Assembly (NCBI GenBank): GCA_030426545.1 | Contig: JAUHYL010000007.1 | Coordinates: 1-64,000 of the forward strand | Direction of reading: 5' to 3' | From: Gammaproteobacteria bacterium | Lineage (GTDB): Bacteria > Pseudomonadota > Gammaproteobacteria > Pseudomonadales > Halieaceae | DNA: 64,000 nt | Shown here: one piece after another, positions 35,866-45,880 of the stretch | How the letters are laid out: each line of letters begins with the position of its first letter | Numbering within the stretch: position 1 is the stretch's first letter | The notes under the pieces: model-generated | What the model was told of the DNA's origin: nothing | The model's input: only the letters and a program-made list of their open reading frames with translations | The model's database searches: none | Position numbers and translations under genes: made by a program

Positions 35866-36913
35866 TTCGCCAGGCAATTGCCGTCGTGGCAGGCGCCAAC
35901 AGCGCGGGGCGGCAATGGTCGTGGCCATGCTGGTGTTCGCCATGGCCGCGGTGCTGGTAGTGGCGATGAAGTCGAATTTCCAGCGCTTTTACCAACGCGC
36001 CAGTAATGTGCTGTTCGCTGAGCAGGCTCACGCCTACCTGCGTGGCGCCGAGGAACTGGCCGCGCTGGTGCTGATACAGGACGATGACAGCGACGCGCAG
36101 TTGCCGGATCCGCGCGATGACCAGACGGAAATCTGGGCGCAACAGCCACAGCCGTTCCCGCTGGATCAGGGCGGCATGATGACGGCCCTGCCGCTGGAAG
36201 ACCTGCAGGGGCGTTTCAACCTGAATTCGCTGTCAATACCGGGCCAGACGCCGCCCAGGGGCAGCGAGGCCCGGTTAACACCCTTCACGCCGGCACAGAA
36301 ACAATTCGTTCGGCTGCTGCAGACCTTCGAGGAGCCGCAGATCAGCGAGTATGACGCGAAAATTATCACGCGCTCGGTGATCGACTGGCTGGACACCGAC
36401 TCCAGCACGTCGCCGGACGGCGCCGAGGATGATGTCTACGGTTCGCGCAGCCCGGCGTATCGCGCTGCCAATGGCCCGATGGCCAGTGTCAGCGAACTGC
36501 GCGCGGTCGCCAATATCACACCGGAAATTTTTGCCGCGCTGGCGCCGCTGGTAACGGTTTGGCCACAGGATCCGCTTAACTTCCCGATCAATATCCACAC
36601 TGCCAAGCCGGAAGTGCTGCGCAGCCTCAATGGGGAGGGAGATTTGACACCACTTTCCGACACCGAGGCCGAAGCACTGGTTGAAGTGCGTGACACCGTG
36701 GGTTTCCAGGATGCCGAAGATTTCTGGAAGCAGCCGGCATTCTCCGGTAAAGAGGGCATCGGCACTACCAAAAACCTCGTCGGCGAACGCTCTTCCCATT
36801 TTCTGTTGGTGGCCACCGTGACGCTTGCCGACAAGAACACGCACTTGTACAGTGTGCTCAAACGTGAAAACAGGCAGGTGACAGCGCTGGTACGGGCTGG
36901 CGGCAGCCTGTAA
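35846..36913 (+). CDS. gspK: Minor pseudopilin GspK
   Basis: 355 residues from ATG at 35846. The N-terminal RRQQRGAAMVVAMLVFAMAA is the GspK type prepilin helix, which naturally lacks Glu5. DLQGRFNLNSL, ARLTPFTPAQKQFVRLL, DWLDTD and PINIHTAKPEVLRSL are classic GspK sequence with calcium-binding acidic loops (SSTSPDGAEDD). It is the large tip subunit. It ends 77 bases before gspL. Confidence 0.95.
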   Translation: MFCRRSDSPGNCRRGRRQQRGAAMVVAMLVFAMAAVLVVAMKSNFQRFYQRASNVLFAEQAHAYLRGAEELAALVLIQDDDSDAQLPDPRDDQTEIWAQQPQPFPLDQGGMMTALPLEDLQGRFNLNSLSIPGQTPPRGSEARLTPFTPAQKQFVRLLQTFEEPQISEYDAKIITRSVIDWLDTDSSTSPDGAEDDVYGSRSPAYRAANGPMASVSELRAVANITPEIFAALAPLVTVWPQDPLNFPINIHTAKPEVLRSLNGEGDLTPLSDTEAEALVEVRDTVGFQDAEDFWKQPAFSGKEGIGTTKNLVGERSSHFLLVATVTLADKNTHLYSVLKRENRQVTALVRAGGSL

Positions 36914-36990
36914 CGGTTTGTCAGCTCCACGCCAACGACAGAGTGATTGGACGCAGTGCATACAGCGCTAAACAACAACGGGGACAGGCA

Positions 36991-38193
36991 TTGCAGAACA
37001 TCACACCGATAAGGCTGGTCGATGACCGTCTCGCCTGGTATCCCCCCAGCAGCGGTGACGAACCGCACTGGCTGGATGACGAGCAGGAGCGCGAACGTTT
37101 ACGCGCAGTGCTGGCACAGCGTCGTGGCGGCGTCTGCTTCGCCGTGCCTGGCGCTGAAGCACGCCTGTTGGCTCTGCCGGTAACGGCTGCAGAGAAAAAG
37201 CACATTGGCAAGTCACTGCCCTTCGCGCTGGAAGAGCAGGTTGCTGAGGATATCGAACAGCTTCACTTTGCCCATTGCACACTGGACAACGAGACGGTGG
37301 GCGTAGCCGTTTGCGCGCGCGAAAAAATGTCACAGTGGCAGCAGAGCCTGGCAGAATTCCCCGGTGTGGGTCGCTGGTTACCGGAACCTCTGCTGCTGCC
37401 CTGGCAGCCCGGCGAATGGTGCATCGTGGTGGAGGGCGATGAGGTCATTGCCCGCACCGGTAAGTGTGAGGGTTTCTCCATTGAGCGCGAGTTGGCGGCA
37501 ACCCTGCTGGACGCGGCGCTGCACGAAGCGGGCGCACCGCAGACGGTGGTGGTCTATGGCGCAGAGCAGGAAGCCGATCTCGCGCTGCTGCCCGAGGAAC
37601 TGCACGCGCGCGCACAGTGGCGCAAGGGCGATCTGCACGCCGCGTTGCTGCTGCACGAAGAGGGCGCTGTCCCGCTGAACCTGTTACAGGGAGACTTCGC
37701 CGTGCGGCTTCCGCTGGGCCGCTGGTGGCGCCAGTGGCGGGCCGTGGCCGTGGTATTCGGCGTTGCCTTCGCACTGCAACTGGCAGCGGTATACGTTGAG
37801 TACCGCAACCTGAGTGCGGAAAATCTGGCGCTGCGCACCTCGGTGCAGGAAAGCTATCGCAAAGCCTTCCCCAAGGGGCAGGTGGTGGACGCGGAAAAGC
37901 AATTGCAAAGGCAACTGGATGCGATTCGCGGCACCTCGCAATCCAGCGGTTTCGTTTCGCTGGTGGAGCGCGTGGGCGCAGCGGTGGCGGGTATGCCCGG
38001 TACCAGCATTGCCACCATGAATTACAACGACAAGGCTGACGAAATGCGCCTGAATATCGTCGCCGCCGATTTCGAAGGTGTGGAAAAACTGCGCAGCCGT
38101 ATCAACGAGGCGGGACTGGAAGCGGTGATGGAAAACAGCAATGCCCAGGGCGACCAGGTGCGCGCGCGGCTGCGGGTAGGTAAACGCTCATGA
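36991..38193 (+). CDS. gspL: Type II secretion protein GspL
   Basis: 400 residues using TTG at 36991 (QNITPIRLVDDRLAWYP), which GGGGACA precedes by 4-10 bases; a GTG at 36943 is an alternative that adds 16 unlikely residues. The N-terminal two thirds are the cytoplasmic actin-like domain that binds GspE (LPFALEEQVAEDIEQLHFA). A TM helix around 248-268 (RAVAVVFGVAFALQLAAVYV) leads to a periplasmic ferredoxin-like domain. It overlaps gspM by ATGA. Confidence 0.9.
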   Translation: MQNITPIRLVDDRLAWYPPSSGDEPHWLDDEQERERLRAVLAQRRGGVCFAVPGAEARLLALPVTAAEKKHIGKSLPFALEEQVAEDIEQLHFAHCTLDNETVGVAVCAREKMSQWQQSLAEFPGVGRWLPEPLLLPWQPGEWCIVVEGDEVIARTGKCEGFSIERELAATLLDAALHEAGAPQTVVVYGAEQEADLALLPEELHARAQWRKGDLHAALLLHEEGAVPLNLLQGDFAVRLPLGRWWRQWRAVAVVFGVAFALQLAAVYVEYRNLSAENLALRTSVQESYRKAFPKGQVVDAEKQLQRQLDAIRGTSQSSGFVSLVERVGAAVAGMPGTSIATMNYNDKADEMRLNIVAADFEGVEKLRSRINEAGLEAVMENSNAQGDQVRARLRVGKRS

Positions 38194-38663
38194 AGGATTG
38201 GTTTGCCGGTCTCAATCAGCGCGAGCAACTCAGCCTGTTGGTATTGGGGATCGCGCTGGGCCTTTATGTGGTGTACATGGCGGTCTGGTCGCCGCTGTCG
38301 TCGAAGCGCGATGAGCTGGCTCAACAGAACGCTGCCATCGCGCAGTCACTCACTCGCGTTGATGCCATGGTGTCGGAACTGGTCCAGTTGCGCAGCAGCG
38401 GCGTCAGCACCGGCGGTAAGCGCAACCTGACCTCGCTGATCAACCAGTCGACGCGGCGCCTGCAGCTTCCCGTCAGCCGTCTGCAGCCAAACAGCCGCGG
38501 TGAGATACAGGTGCGGCTGGAAAGCGCTGCCTTCGATGACGTGCTGGGCTGGTTGTACGAAATGGAATACAAGGAAGGCCTGCTGGTGCGCGAAGTCTCT
38601 ATCACTGAAACCGGCACCACGGGTCGTATCAACGCCACTGTACGCATAGCACAGGCCGGATAA
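38190..38663 (+). CDS. gspM: Type II secretion protein GspM
   Basis: 157 residues. Short N-terminus KDWFAGLNQREQLSLLVLG, one TM helix (about 15-35), then a coiled coil and periplasmic ferredoxin-like domain (SLINQSTRRLQLPVSRLQP). It partners GspL in the inner membrane platform. ATGA overlap with gspL and TAATG overlap with gspN show translational coupling. Confidence 0.92.
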   Translation: MKDWFAGLNQREQLSLLVLGIALGLYVVYMAVWSPLSSKRDELAQQNAAIAQSLTRVDAMVSELVQLRSSGVSTGGKRNLTSLINQSTRRLQLPVSRLQPNSRGEIQVRLESAAFDDVLGWLYEMEYKEGLLVREVSITETGTTGRINATVRIAQAG

Positions 38664-39412
38664 TGAAATCCTTTCGACTCCTCGGGGGCATCGCACTGCT
38701 CGCGGTTCTGTTGGTTGCGCTGCTTGCGTCGACGCCGGCGCGTCTGCTGCAGCGCGTGCTGCCGGGGCAACAGGTGGTGTTGTCCGGTGTGCAGGGCACC
38801 CTGTGGGAAGGCAGCGCCAGCCGCGCCATTGTGCAGTTGGCGCCGGGCTATCTGCACCTGGGTGCGGTGCGCTGGTCGTTGAGCCCACTCTCACTGCTGA
38901 CCCTGTCACCGCGCCTCGAACTGCAGAGCGCCTGGGGCGCACAGCGCGTTACCGGCAACGTGGTGTTGCGCGGCCAGCGTGACCTCGATCTGCGGGATGT
39001 CGAAGCGCAGCTTGATGCGGATCTGTTGCGCAAATTCGCTCCACTGGCGGTGGATGGTTTCTTCAGTGCTCAGCTGCAGCAACTGTCCCTGCGCGATGGC
39101 CTGCCGCACAGTGCCCAGGGCCGTGTGGTGTGGCAGCAGGCCGGCTTTCAGTCACCCCGCGGTCGCGTGCCCCTGGGCAGTTACGCACTGGATTTCACCC
39201 AGGCGCCCGGCGAGGCGCTGCAGGGTGAGATTCTCACCCTCAACGGCCCCATGCTGGCCGAGGGCAGGGCACGGCTGGAAGGCAGGGCCTACAGCATCAA
39301 TGTGCTGCTGCGCAGCGAGGGCGCAATGGATCCCGTGCTGAAGGAGGCGCTGCAGCTAATGGCCATGCCAGAGGGTGATGGTTATCGACTGCAGCTATCG
39401 GCGGAGTTGTAA
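38663..39412 (+). CDS. gspN: Type II secretion protein GspN
   Basis: 249 residues. An N-terminal TM/signal anchor (about 7-24, LLGGIALLAVLLVALLAS) is followed by GspN/AsmA-like beta-rich repeats (PARLLQRVLPGQQVVLSGVQGTLWEGSA, YLHLGAVRWSLSPLSLL). The role of GspN is poorly defined; it is present in a subset of T2SS operons. It is the last gene of the operon and 229 bases separate it from rubredoxin. Confidence 0.88.
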   Translation: MKSFRLLGGIALLAVLLVALLASTPARLLQRVLPGQQVVLSGVQGTLWEGSASRAIVQLAPGYLHLGAVRWSLSPLSLLTLSPRLELQSAWGAQRVTGNVVLRGQRDLDLRDVEAQLDADLLRKFAPLAVDGFFSAQLQQLSLRDGLPHSAQGRVVWQQAGFQSPRGRVPLGSYALDFTQAPGEALQGEILTLNGPMLAEGRARLEGRAYSINVLLRSEGAMDPVLKEALQLMAMPEGDGYRLQLSAEL

Positions 39413-39641
39413 CACGCGCCTTGGCGTCTGCCGCTGCTCCATCGCGTCAGGTCGTAAGGCATCGCCGTTTGTGAAAGGTTTGACCGGCGTCACGCTGCGG
39501 AGTGTCTCCCATGGCGTATAATCTTGCCGGCGTACCGGGATTGGACTGCTCCACTGCCCGGGCGCTGAATTAAAGACCAATGAAACCAGTAATCCGGACC
39601 CGGCATACGGGGCTGAACAGTGAAAGGGCTTAAGAGAAGTT

Positions 39642-39821
39642 ATGAGCGACTCCGACTTCAAAAAATACGAGTGTGTGATCTGCGGCTTTATCTACGACGA
39701 AGCGGAGGGGCTGCCCGATGACGGTATTCCTCCGGGTACGCGCTGGGAAGACATTCCCGAAGACTGGGAGTGCCCGGACTGCGGTATTTCCAAGGCAGAT
39801 TTTGACCTCTACGAGGAATAG
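39642..39821 (+). CDS. Rubredoxin
   Basis: 59 residues. Two knuckles, CVIC (Cys11, Cys14) and CPDC (Cys44, Cys47), bind one iron; [16 protein letters not shown] and [19 protein letters not shown] are diagnostic. It transfers single electrons, often to alkane hydroxylases or superoxide/peroxide reducing systems. No partner or rubredoxin reductase is nearby. A TATAAT lies at 39517-39522, about 120 bases upstream. It is read in the same direction as the T2SS operon but is probably separate. Confidence 0.95.
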   Translation: MSDSDFKKYECVICGFIYDEAEGLPDDGIPPGTRWEDIPEDWECPDCGISKADFDLYEE

Positions 39822-39865
39822 GGCACCCGCCCCTTTCGCCTGCCGCCTGGCGGGCGCCTCCTGAC

Positions 39866-41653
39866 GTGACAGATTCAACCGATCAGCGGCTGGCCGCGCT
39901 GCGGGCCATCATGGCTGAGCGCGGTTACCAGGCCTGCATCGTACCGCGTGCGGACGAGTACCTCGGTGAATACCTTCCACCCTGCAATGAACGCCTGCGC
40001 TGGCTGACCGGCTTCACCGGTTCAGCTGGTATGGCAGTGGTCACCGCTTCCACGGCCGCACTGTTTATCGACGGCCGTTACACAGTGCAGGTGCGATCAC
40101 AGGTAGAACCGGCGCATTTTTCGTTTCATCACCTGATTGAAGAGCCGGCCTGTGACTGGTTGTGCGAGCAGCTGCAGGCCGGTGACCGGGTTGCCTGCGA
40201 CCCGCGCCTGCATGCCTGGCAATGGTTCTGTGACGCGCGCGACCAACTACAGCGTGCACAGATCGCGCTGGTAGCCGATGCCGACAACATGATCGATCGC
40301 TGCTGGCAGGGGCGCCCGGTGCCCGAGCGACCGCCGGCACTGCTGCTGGACGAGGCGTTCACCGGCGAAAGCAGTGCCGCCAAACGGCAACGTATAGCCG
40401 GGCAAGTCATTGGCGCAGGCTGCGATGGGGCGCTGCTATTCGCACCGGATTCCGTGAGCTGGCTGCTGAATGTGCGAGGCAGGGATATGCCGCAATTGCC
40501 CGTGGTGTTGAGCTTTGCGCTGCTGCACGGCGATGGCTCAACCGACCTGTTCACCCGGCCCGATCAAATTCCGTCCGCGTTCGATGCGCACGTGGGCGCC
40601 GGGGTGCGCGTGCATCCTGAGTCGGCATTTGGCGGGGTGCTGTCGGGGCTCGCGGGCAGGAAGATACTGGCCGATGCGCAGACCGCCAGCGCCTGGACGC
40701 ACCTGGAGCTGCAGCGGGCCGGTGTTGAAGTGGTTGCCGGCGATGACCCGGTACTGTTGCCCAAGGCCTGCAAAAACCCGGTGGAACTGGCCGGTAGCGC
40801 AGCCGCGCACCGCCGCGATGCCGTTGCAGAGATCCGATTTCTCGCCTGGCTGGATAGCGAGGTGCAGGCAGGTCGACTGCACGATGAGGCAACCCTGGCG
40901 CAGCACCTGCACGCGGAACGCGCGCGGTTGGCACATTTTCATGCGCCCTCGTTCGATACGATTTCAGCCGCTGGTGCCAACGCGGCCATGTGCCACTACA
41001 ACCACCAGGATGCCGTACCCGCGCAACTGCCGATGAACAGCGTGTACCTCGTCGATAGCGGTGGCCAGTACCTCGACGGCACCACCGACATCACGCGTAC
41101 CGTGGCTATAGGCGATCCCGGTGAAACAGTGCGTCGCCTGTTTACCCTGGTGCTGAAGGGGCATATCGCGCTGGACCGGGCTCGTTTCCCGCACGGCACC
41201 ACCGGTATGCAACTGGATACGCTGGCGCGGCAGTACCTGTGGCAGGAAGGGTTTGATTTTGATCACGGCACCGGGCACGGCGTGGGCGTTTTTCTCAGCG
41301 TGCATGAGGGCCCGCAGCGGATTTCGAAAATCTCGGCGGTGGCGCTGGCACCCGGCATGATCGTCAGTAACGAACCCGGCTACTACCGTGCCGGCGAGTT
41401 CGGGATTCGCTGCGAAAACCTGTTGGTGGTGCGCGAGAGCGACACGCTGCAGACAGAGGTCCCCATGCTGTGCTTCGAGGCGTTGACGCTGGTGCCCTTC
41501 GACACCCGACTGCTGCAGCTGGACCTGCTGCGCGCAGATGAAGTTCGCTGGCTCAACGACTACCACGCGCGCGTCGCTCGGGAGATCGCCCCGCTGCTTG
41601 AAGGTCCGCCCGCGGACTGGCTCAGCGCCGCCACTCAGCCCATAACGCACTGA
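39866..41653 (+). CDS. M24-family Xaa-Pro aminopeptidase (APP1 type)
   Basis: 595 residues from GTG at 39866, the length of the three-domain APP1-like aminopeptidase P. It removes N-terminal residues before proline. Begins RLAALRAIMAERGYQACIVPRADEYLGEY as in the family. Dinuclear metal ligands are VDSGGQYLDGTTDITRT (two Asp), HGTGHGVG (His), NEPGYY (Glu) and IRCENLLVV (Glu). It follows rubredoxin by 44 bases. No Shine-Dalgarno is obvious; a start at the ATG within LRAIMAERG is possible but less typical. Confidence 0.92.
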   Translation: MTDSTDQRLAALRAIMAERGYQACIVPRADEYLGEYLPPCNERLRWLTGFTGSAGMAVVTASTAALFIDGRYTVQVRSQVEPAHFSFHHLIEEPACDWLCEQLQAGDRVACDPRLHAWQWFCDARDQLQRAQIALVADADNMIDRCWQGRPVPERPPALLLDEAFTGESSAAKRQRIAGQVIGAGCDGALLFAPDSVSWLLNVRGRDMPQLPVVLSFALLHGDGSTDLFTRPDQIPSAFDAHVGAGVRVHPESAFGGVLSGLAGRKILADAQTASAWTHLELQRAGVEVVAGDDPVLLPKACKNPVELAGSAAAHRRDAVAEIRFLAWLDSEVQAGRLHDEATLAQHLHAERARLAHFHAPSFDTISAAGANAAMCHYNHQDAVPAQLPMNSVYLVDSGGQYLDGTTDITRTVAIGDPGETVRRLFTLVLKGHIALDRARFPHGTTGMQLDTLARQYLWQEGFDFDHGTGHGVGVFLSVHEGPQRISKISAVALAPGMIVSNEPGYYRAGEFGIRCENLLVVRESDTLQTEVPMLCFEALTLVPFDTRLLQLDLLRADEVRWLNDYHARVAREIAPLLEGPPADWLSAATQPITH

Positions 41654-41713
41654 AACCCAATAGATTTTTGTGTAGACTGGCGTAAATAAGAAAAACACGG
41701 CAGGAGGGGATGC

Positions 41714-43063
41714 ATGGCCGCATCCGGCGGGGCGCACTGGTCGTCCAGATTCGCATTTCTCATGGCCTCGGTCGGCTTCGCAGTTGGACTGGGCAACATC
41801 TGGCGCTTTCCCTATGTCACCGGCGAAAACGGCGGCGCGGCGTTCGTTCTGATCTATCTCGCCTGTGCGTTTTTTATCGGCGCGCCCATACTGATGGCCG
41901 AGGTACTGATCGGCAGGCGCGGGCAGGGCAGTCCCACGTCATCCCTGACCACACTGGCGCGGCACGAAGGCCGTTCCGACAACTGGCGCATCGTGGGTGG
42001 CATGGGCTTACTGGCGGCCTACACGATTGAAATCGTTTACGCCGTCGTGGTTGGCTGGGTGCTGTGGTACCTGTTCAAGGCCATTGTCACCGGTTTCGCC
42101 GACGTGGATGGTGCGATGGCGGAGGCGCAGTTCGCCGCGGTGCTGGACAGCAACCTCGGTATGCTGGCCTGGACGCTGATTGGGCTGGCGATCACCGGCG
42201 GCATTATTTATGCCGGCGTAAAGGACGGGATAGAGCGTGCGGTAACGGTGATGATGCCGTTGATGTTCCTGCTCCTGGTTGGACTTGCGATCTACAATTT
42301 TTTTGCCGGTGGCTTTGAGGAAGCCCTGAAGTGGCTGTTTACGCCCGACTTCAGCAAGATCACCTTTGCCACCGTGCTTGCCGCCATCGGGCAGGCGTTC
42401 TTCTCTCTCGGTGTCGCGATGGCGGGCATGATGGTGTACGGCTCCTACCTGCCGCGCTCTATTTCCATCACGCATTCCGTGCTGCTGATCGTGCTGGTGG
42501 ATACCGGCGTGGCACTGCTGGCCGGGTTGGTGGTGTTTCCCGCGGTGTTCAACAACGGGCTGGATCCCTCTGCGGGTGCCGGACTGATTTTCCAGACACT
42601 ACCGGTCGCTTTTGCGCAAATGCCCGGTGGCCACCTGTTCAGCATTCTGTTCTTCCTGATGCTGTCGGTGGCAGGGATTACCTCCATGGTGGGGCTGGTG
42701 GAATCGGTGACGGCCTGGCTGGAGGATCGGTTTGAGCTGCCGCGCCACCAGAGCGCCCTGCTCGTCGTTGGCTCCATCGCGGTGTTCAGCGTGTTGTCCA
42801 TCCTGTCTTATAACGTGCTCGATGAGTTGCGCATCGGTGGCAATAACTTCAACGATGCGATGGACTACTTCTCCAACCAGATCCTGTTGCCGCTGGGTGG
42901 ACTGCTGATTGCGGTGTTTGCCGGCTGGGTCATGTCGCGCAGCGCTACCCGGGACGAACTGACCACCATCGGCGACGGCGTGTTTTCACTGTGGCACTTC
43001 CTGATCCGCTACGTGGTGCCGCCTGCCGTTGCGGTTATTTTTATTATGGGCGTGGCCGGCTGA
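41714..43063 (+). CDS. Neurotransmitter:sodium symporter-family transporter
   Basis: 449 residues with about 11-12 TM helices and an AGGAGG Shine-Dalgarno. The signature of the NSS/SNF family is at the start: SRFAFLMASVGFAVGLGNIWRFPYVTGENGGAAFVL, including the unwound TM1 region and sodium sites. Bacterial members such as LeuT and TnaT import amino acids with Na+. MVGLVESVTAWLEDRFEL and YFSNQILLPLGGLLIAVFAGW are typical for the shorter bacterial type. The substrate cannot be told from sequence. Confidence 0.93.
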   Translation: MAASGGAHWSSRFAFLMASVGFAVGLGNIWRFPYVTGENGGAAFVLIYLACAFFIGAPILMAEVLIGRRGQGSPTSSLTTLARHEGRSDNWRIVGGMGLLAAYTIEIVYAVVVGWVLWYLFKAIVTGFADVDGAMAEAQFAAVLDSNLGMLAWTLIGLAITGGIIYAGVKDGIERAVTVMMPLMFLLLVGLAIYNFFAGGFEEALKWLFTPDFSKITFATVLAAIGQAFFSLGVAMAGMMVYGSYLPRSISITHSVLLIVLVDTGVALLAGLVVFPAVFNNGLDPSAGAGLIFQTLPVAFAQMPGGHLFSILFFLMLSVAGITSMVGLVESVTAWLEDRFELPRHQSALLVVGSIAVFSVLSILSYNVLDELRIGGNNFNDAMDYFSNQILLPLGGLLIAVFAGWVMSRSATRDELTTIGDGVFSLWHFLIRYVVPPAVAVIFIMGVAG

Positions 43064-43105
43064 TTGCAAAGCCTGACCGTAAAGCCTGACCGCGTGGCGA
43101 CACTG

Positions 43106-44557
43106 CTACAACAGGGGTGAGAATAGCCTCGCGATGCCGGTGGCGAGGTGAAAGCCGACGGAGCGATTTTCGATATCCTCCGGGGACAGCTCGGTGCAGT
43201 TGCTCAAATCCTCTTCAAGCATCGAGCGCACACTGCGTGCGAACGCCTCGTCCTCTGCCAGCAGCGTGATCTCGAAGTTAAGGCGGAAAGAGCGGTTGTC
43301 ACAGTTGGCCGTGCCCACGCCGGCAAATGTATCGTCCATCAGGAACACCTTCTGGTGCATGAAGCCCTCGCGGTACAGGTAGACCTTCACGCCCGCCGGC
43401 AGCAACATGTTGATATACGTCCACTTGGCGAGACCGACAACCATATTGTCGGTCTTTGCAGGCAGTATGATGCGTACGTCCACGCCGCGCAGCGCGGCCA
43501 GTTGCAGCGCGGAGACGATGGCGTTGTCCGGCACAAAGTAGGGGCTGGCGATCCAGATGCTGCGGCGCGCGGCGACAATGACCTGGTGGTACATCAAACC
43601 CGCCTCTTCGTACTCCGAGGCGGGGTCGGACGGGAATATCAGCACCTTACTGCCGCCCTTTAACGGTGGGTCTTCGCCGTGCTCCAGCCCCAGCGGGCTG
43701 CGCGTGGCCCAGTGCCAGTCGGTGATAAACGCCAATTCTGCCGCGCGTGCTGCCGGGCCGGAAACGCTGGCGTGGGTATCGCGCCAGTAGCCCATGCGTT
43801 TGTCTCTGCCCAGATACTCCTCACCGACATTCAGACCGCCTATCCACGCGGTATGCCCATCCACCACAACATTTTTACGGTGGTTACGAAAATTGATCTG
43901 AAAGCGATTGCGCCGACCCTGTGTGGTGTTGAAAGGTGCCAGCTTGACGCCCGCTTTCTGCAGACGTCGGTGCAGCAGCGAACCGGGAAACTGGTGGCTG
44001 CCAATTTCGTCGTAAAGTACAAAGACCTGGACGCCTTCACCTGCCTTGGCAGCGAGCACTTCACCCAGTCTGCGTCCCACCTCGTCGTCACGCAGAATAT
44101 AAAACTGAAAGAGAATATAGGAGTGCGCCGCCTGCATGCCGGCCGCGATGCTGTTGTAGGTGGCCTCTCCATCGATCAACAGTTCGAGCTGGTTGCCGTT
44201 GGTGGCGGGCATGCGCGCCAGCCGGAACAGGCTGGAGTAAAGCGGCGTCTGTGGCGTGACGGCCACCACGTGCCGCGCAACCCAGCCGCTGTTCTTCTGC
44301 ATCACTTTGCGCGCGCGGGCCTCCACTTCGTCGCGTTGCTCAAGGTAGCCGTCAAAGCGGCTGCGGCCCAACACGAGGTATAGCGGCACCGAAACGGGCG
44401 CGAAAGCGATCAGGGAAATCGCCCAGGCGATAGCGCCCTGGGCCGTGCGCGCATCCAGGATAGCCTCCAGCGCGGAGGGCACCGATAACACGTAAGCCAG
44501 CGCCAGCCCGGTAGCGAGCACGGCGTGGTAGATGTCACTGTAGCTGGCGATGTCCAT
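43106..44557 (-). CDS. cls: Cardiolipin synthase (phospholipase D superfamily)
   Basis: 483 residues. Two N-terminal TM helices (about 12-28 and 42-62) precede two PLD-like domains with HKD motifs: HRKNVVVDGHTAWIGGLNVG (about 226-245) and HQKVFLMDDTFAGVGTANCDNRSF (about 405-428). It joins two phosphatidylglycerols into cardiolipin at the inner membrane. Length and layout match ClsA. It is convergent with the NSS transporter and alone on its strand here. Confidence 0.93.
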   Translation of the reverse strand: MDIASYSDIYHAVLATGLALAYVLSVPSALEAILDARTAQGAIAWAISLIAFAPVSVPLYLVLGRSRFDGYLEQRDEVEARARKVMQKNSGWVARHVVAVTPQTPLYSSLFRLARMPATNGNQLELLIDGEATYNSIAAGMQAAHSYILFQFYILRDDEVGRRLGEVLAAKAGEGVQVFVLYDEIGSHQFPGSLLHRRLQKAGVKLAPFNTTQGRRNRFQINFRNHRKNVVVDGHTAWIGGLNVGEEYLGRDKRMGYWRDTHASVSGPAARAAELAFITDWHWATRSPLGLEHGEDPPLKGGSKVLIFPSDPASEYEEAGLMYHQVIVAARRSIWIASPYFVPDNAIVSALQLAALRGVDVRIILPAKTDNMVVGLAKWTYINMLLPAGVKVYLYREGFMHQKVFLMDDTFAGVGTANCDNRSFRLNFEITLLAEDEAFARSVRSMLEEDLSNCTELSPEDIENRSVGFHLATGIARLFSPLL

Positions 44558-44645
44558 CAGTGGGCAGTCTAGCTTGAAAACACCTGCGCCTGTTAGGGCG
44601 CAATGCTCTCATAGCCGGACGGTTTTCGTGCCGCGCGACGGAAAC

Positions 44646-45869
44646 TCAGCTGGGGCCGGTGGGAATGTCTTTGAATGCCATACCTTTATCGGCACGCGGC
44701 TCCTGTGGCAGTCCCAGCACCTGCTCCGCGATGATGTTGCGCATCACCTCATCGGTGCCCCCGGCAAGGCGCACTCCCGGGGAAAACAGCACAGCGTGTT
44801 GAAAGTGTCCGCGCTCGGGGCTCAGGTTTTCATCCGAGACAATGCCCGCCGGCCCGAACAACTGGCAGCAGAAGTTGGCAATCTCCTGGTTCATCACCGC
44901 GCCCACCAGTTTGCCCAGCGAGGCCTCGGCACCGGCCACGCCGCCCTTGGCCACTGCCGTAATCATGCGCTTGTTCGCCGCCTGCAGCCCCGCGTACTGG
45001 CTGTACCAGGTGGCAAGGCGCTCGCGCACAATGGGATCGTCGGCGATGGGTTCGCCGTTCAGTTCCAGTGACCTCACCAGGTCTAGAAACTGCGGGAAGC
45101 CGGTGGGCTGGATACCGCTGATGGCGAGGCGCTCACTCATCAATACTGTTAGTGCGCCGGTCCAGCCGCCGCCCACTTCGCCCAGGCGATAGCTGTCCGG
45201 GATGATGGCATCCTGGAAATACACCTCGTTGAAATGCTGGCCGCCGTCCATCTGTTTGATGGGGCGCACCTCTACGCCGGGCTGACGCATGTCGATCATG
45301 AACAGGGTCAGGCCGCGGTACTTGGAAACATCCGGGTCGGTGCGGGTGAGCACCACGCCGTAATCGGAATACTGTGCACCGGACGTCCAGATTTTCTGCC
45401 CGTTGATTTTCCAGTTGTCGCCATCGCGCTCGGCGCGTGTGCGCAGGCCGGCGACGTCGGAACCCGCGCTGGGTTCGCTGAACAACTGGCACCACACGTC
45501 CTCAGCGGAGGCCATGCGGGGCAGCAGTTCGCGTTTGACGTCCTCGGTGGAAAAATGCTGTATAGCGGGGCCGCAGTTGCCGATACCAATGACGAAATAG
45601 CCGTCGCGGGTGCGGTAGTTTTCGACCTCCTGTGCCCACACCACATCGTGCAGCGAGGTTAAACCGGCGCCGCCGTATTCGCTGGGCCACGACAGGCAGG
45701 CAAAACCGGCGTCCGCTTTCGCCTTGTACCAGGCCTTGGCTTCGCGAAAGGCTTCCTCACCCTCCATGCTCATAAAGAGTTGGTCCGTGCGGCGCACGGC
45801 ATTGGCGTCCAACCAGCTGCGCACGCGTGCGCGAAAATCTGCCAGTTCCGGGGTATCTTCAAAGTCCAT
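44646..45869 (-). CDS. Acyl-CoA dehydrogenase, subunit A of a pair
   Basis: 407 residues, ATG at 45869 with GGAG well placed. The flavoprotein fold is clear: GFACLSWPSEYGGAGLT, VWCQLFSEPSAGSDVAGLRTRAERDGDNWKINGQKIWTSGA and, near the end, LAGGTDEVMRNIIAEQVLGLP. In simple acyl-CoA dehydrogenases this last motif reads YEGT with the catalytic Glu; here it is GGT. It is 11 bases downstream of a second, smaller dehydrogenase gene. Pairs of this kind form alpha2beta2 enzymes in steroid side-chain degradation of actinobacteria, and in gammaproteobacteria act on various acyl-CoAs. Substrate unknown. Confidence 0.9.
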   Translation of the reverse strand: MDFEDTPELADFRARVRSWLDANAVRRTDQLFMSMEGEEAFREAKAWYKAKADAGFACLSWPSEYGGAGLTSLHDVVWAQEVENYRTRDGYFVIGIGNCGPAIQHFSTEDVKRELLPRMASAEDVWCQLFSEPSAGSDVAGLRTRAERDGDNWKINGQKIWTSGAQYSDYGVVLTRTDPDVSKYRGLTLFMIDMRQPGVEVRPIKQMDGGQHFNEVYFQDAIIPDSYRLGEVGGGWTGALTVLMSERLAISGIQPTGFPQFLDLVRSLELNGEPIADDPIVRERLATWYSQYAGLQAANKRMITAVAKGGVAGAEASLGKLVGAVMNQEIANFCCQLFGPAGIVSDENLSPERGHFQHAVLFSPGVRLAGGTDEVMRNIIAEQVLGLPQEPRADKGMAFKDIPTGPS

Positions 45870-45880
45870 GGGGTTTCTCC

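Noticed and set aside
39480..39522. TTGACC and TATAAT before rubredoxin as a sigma-70 promoter
   Set aside because: The spacer is 31 bases, far too long; only the -10 is kept as a hint.
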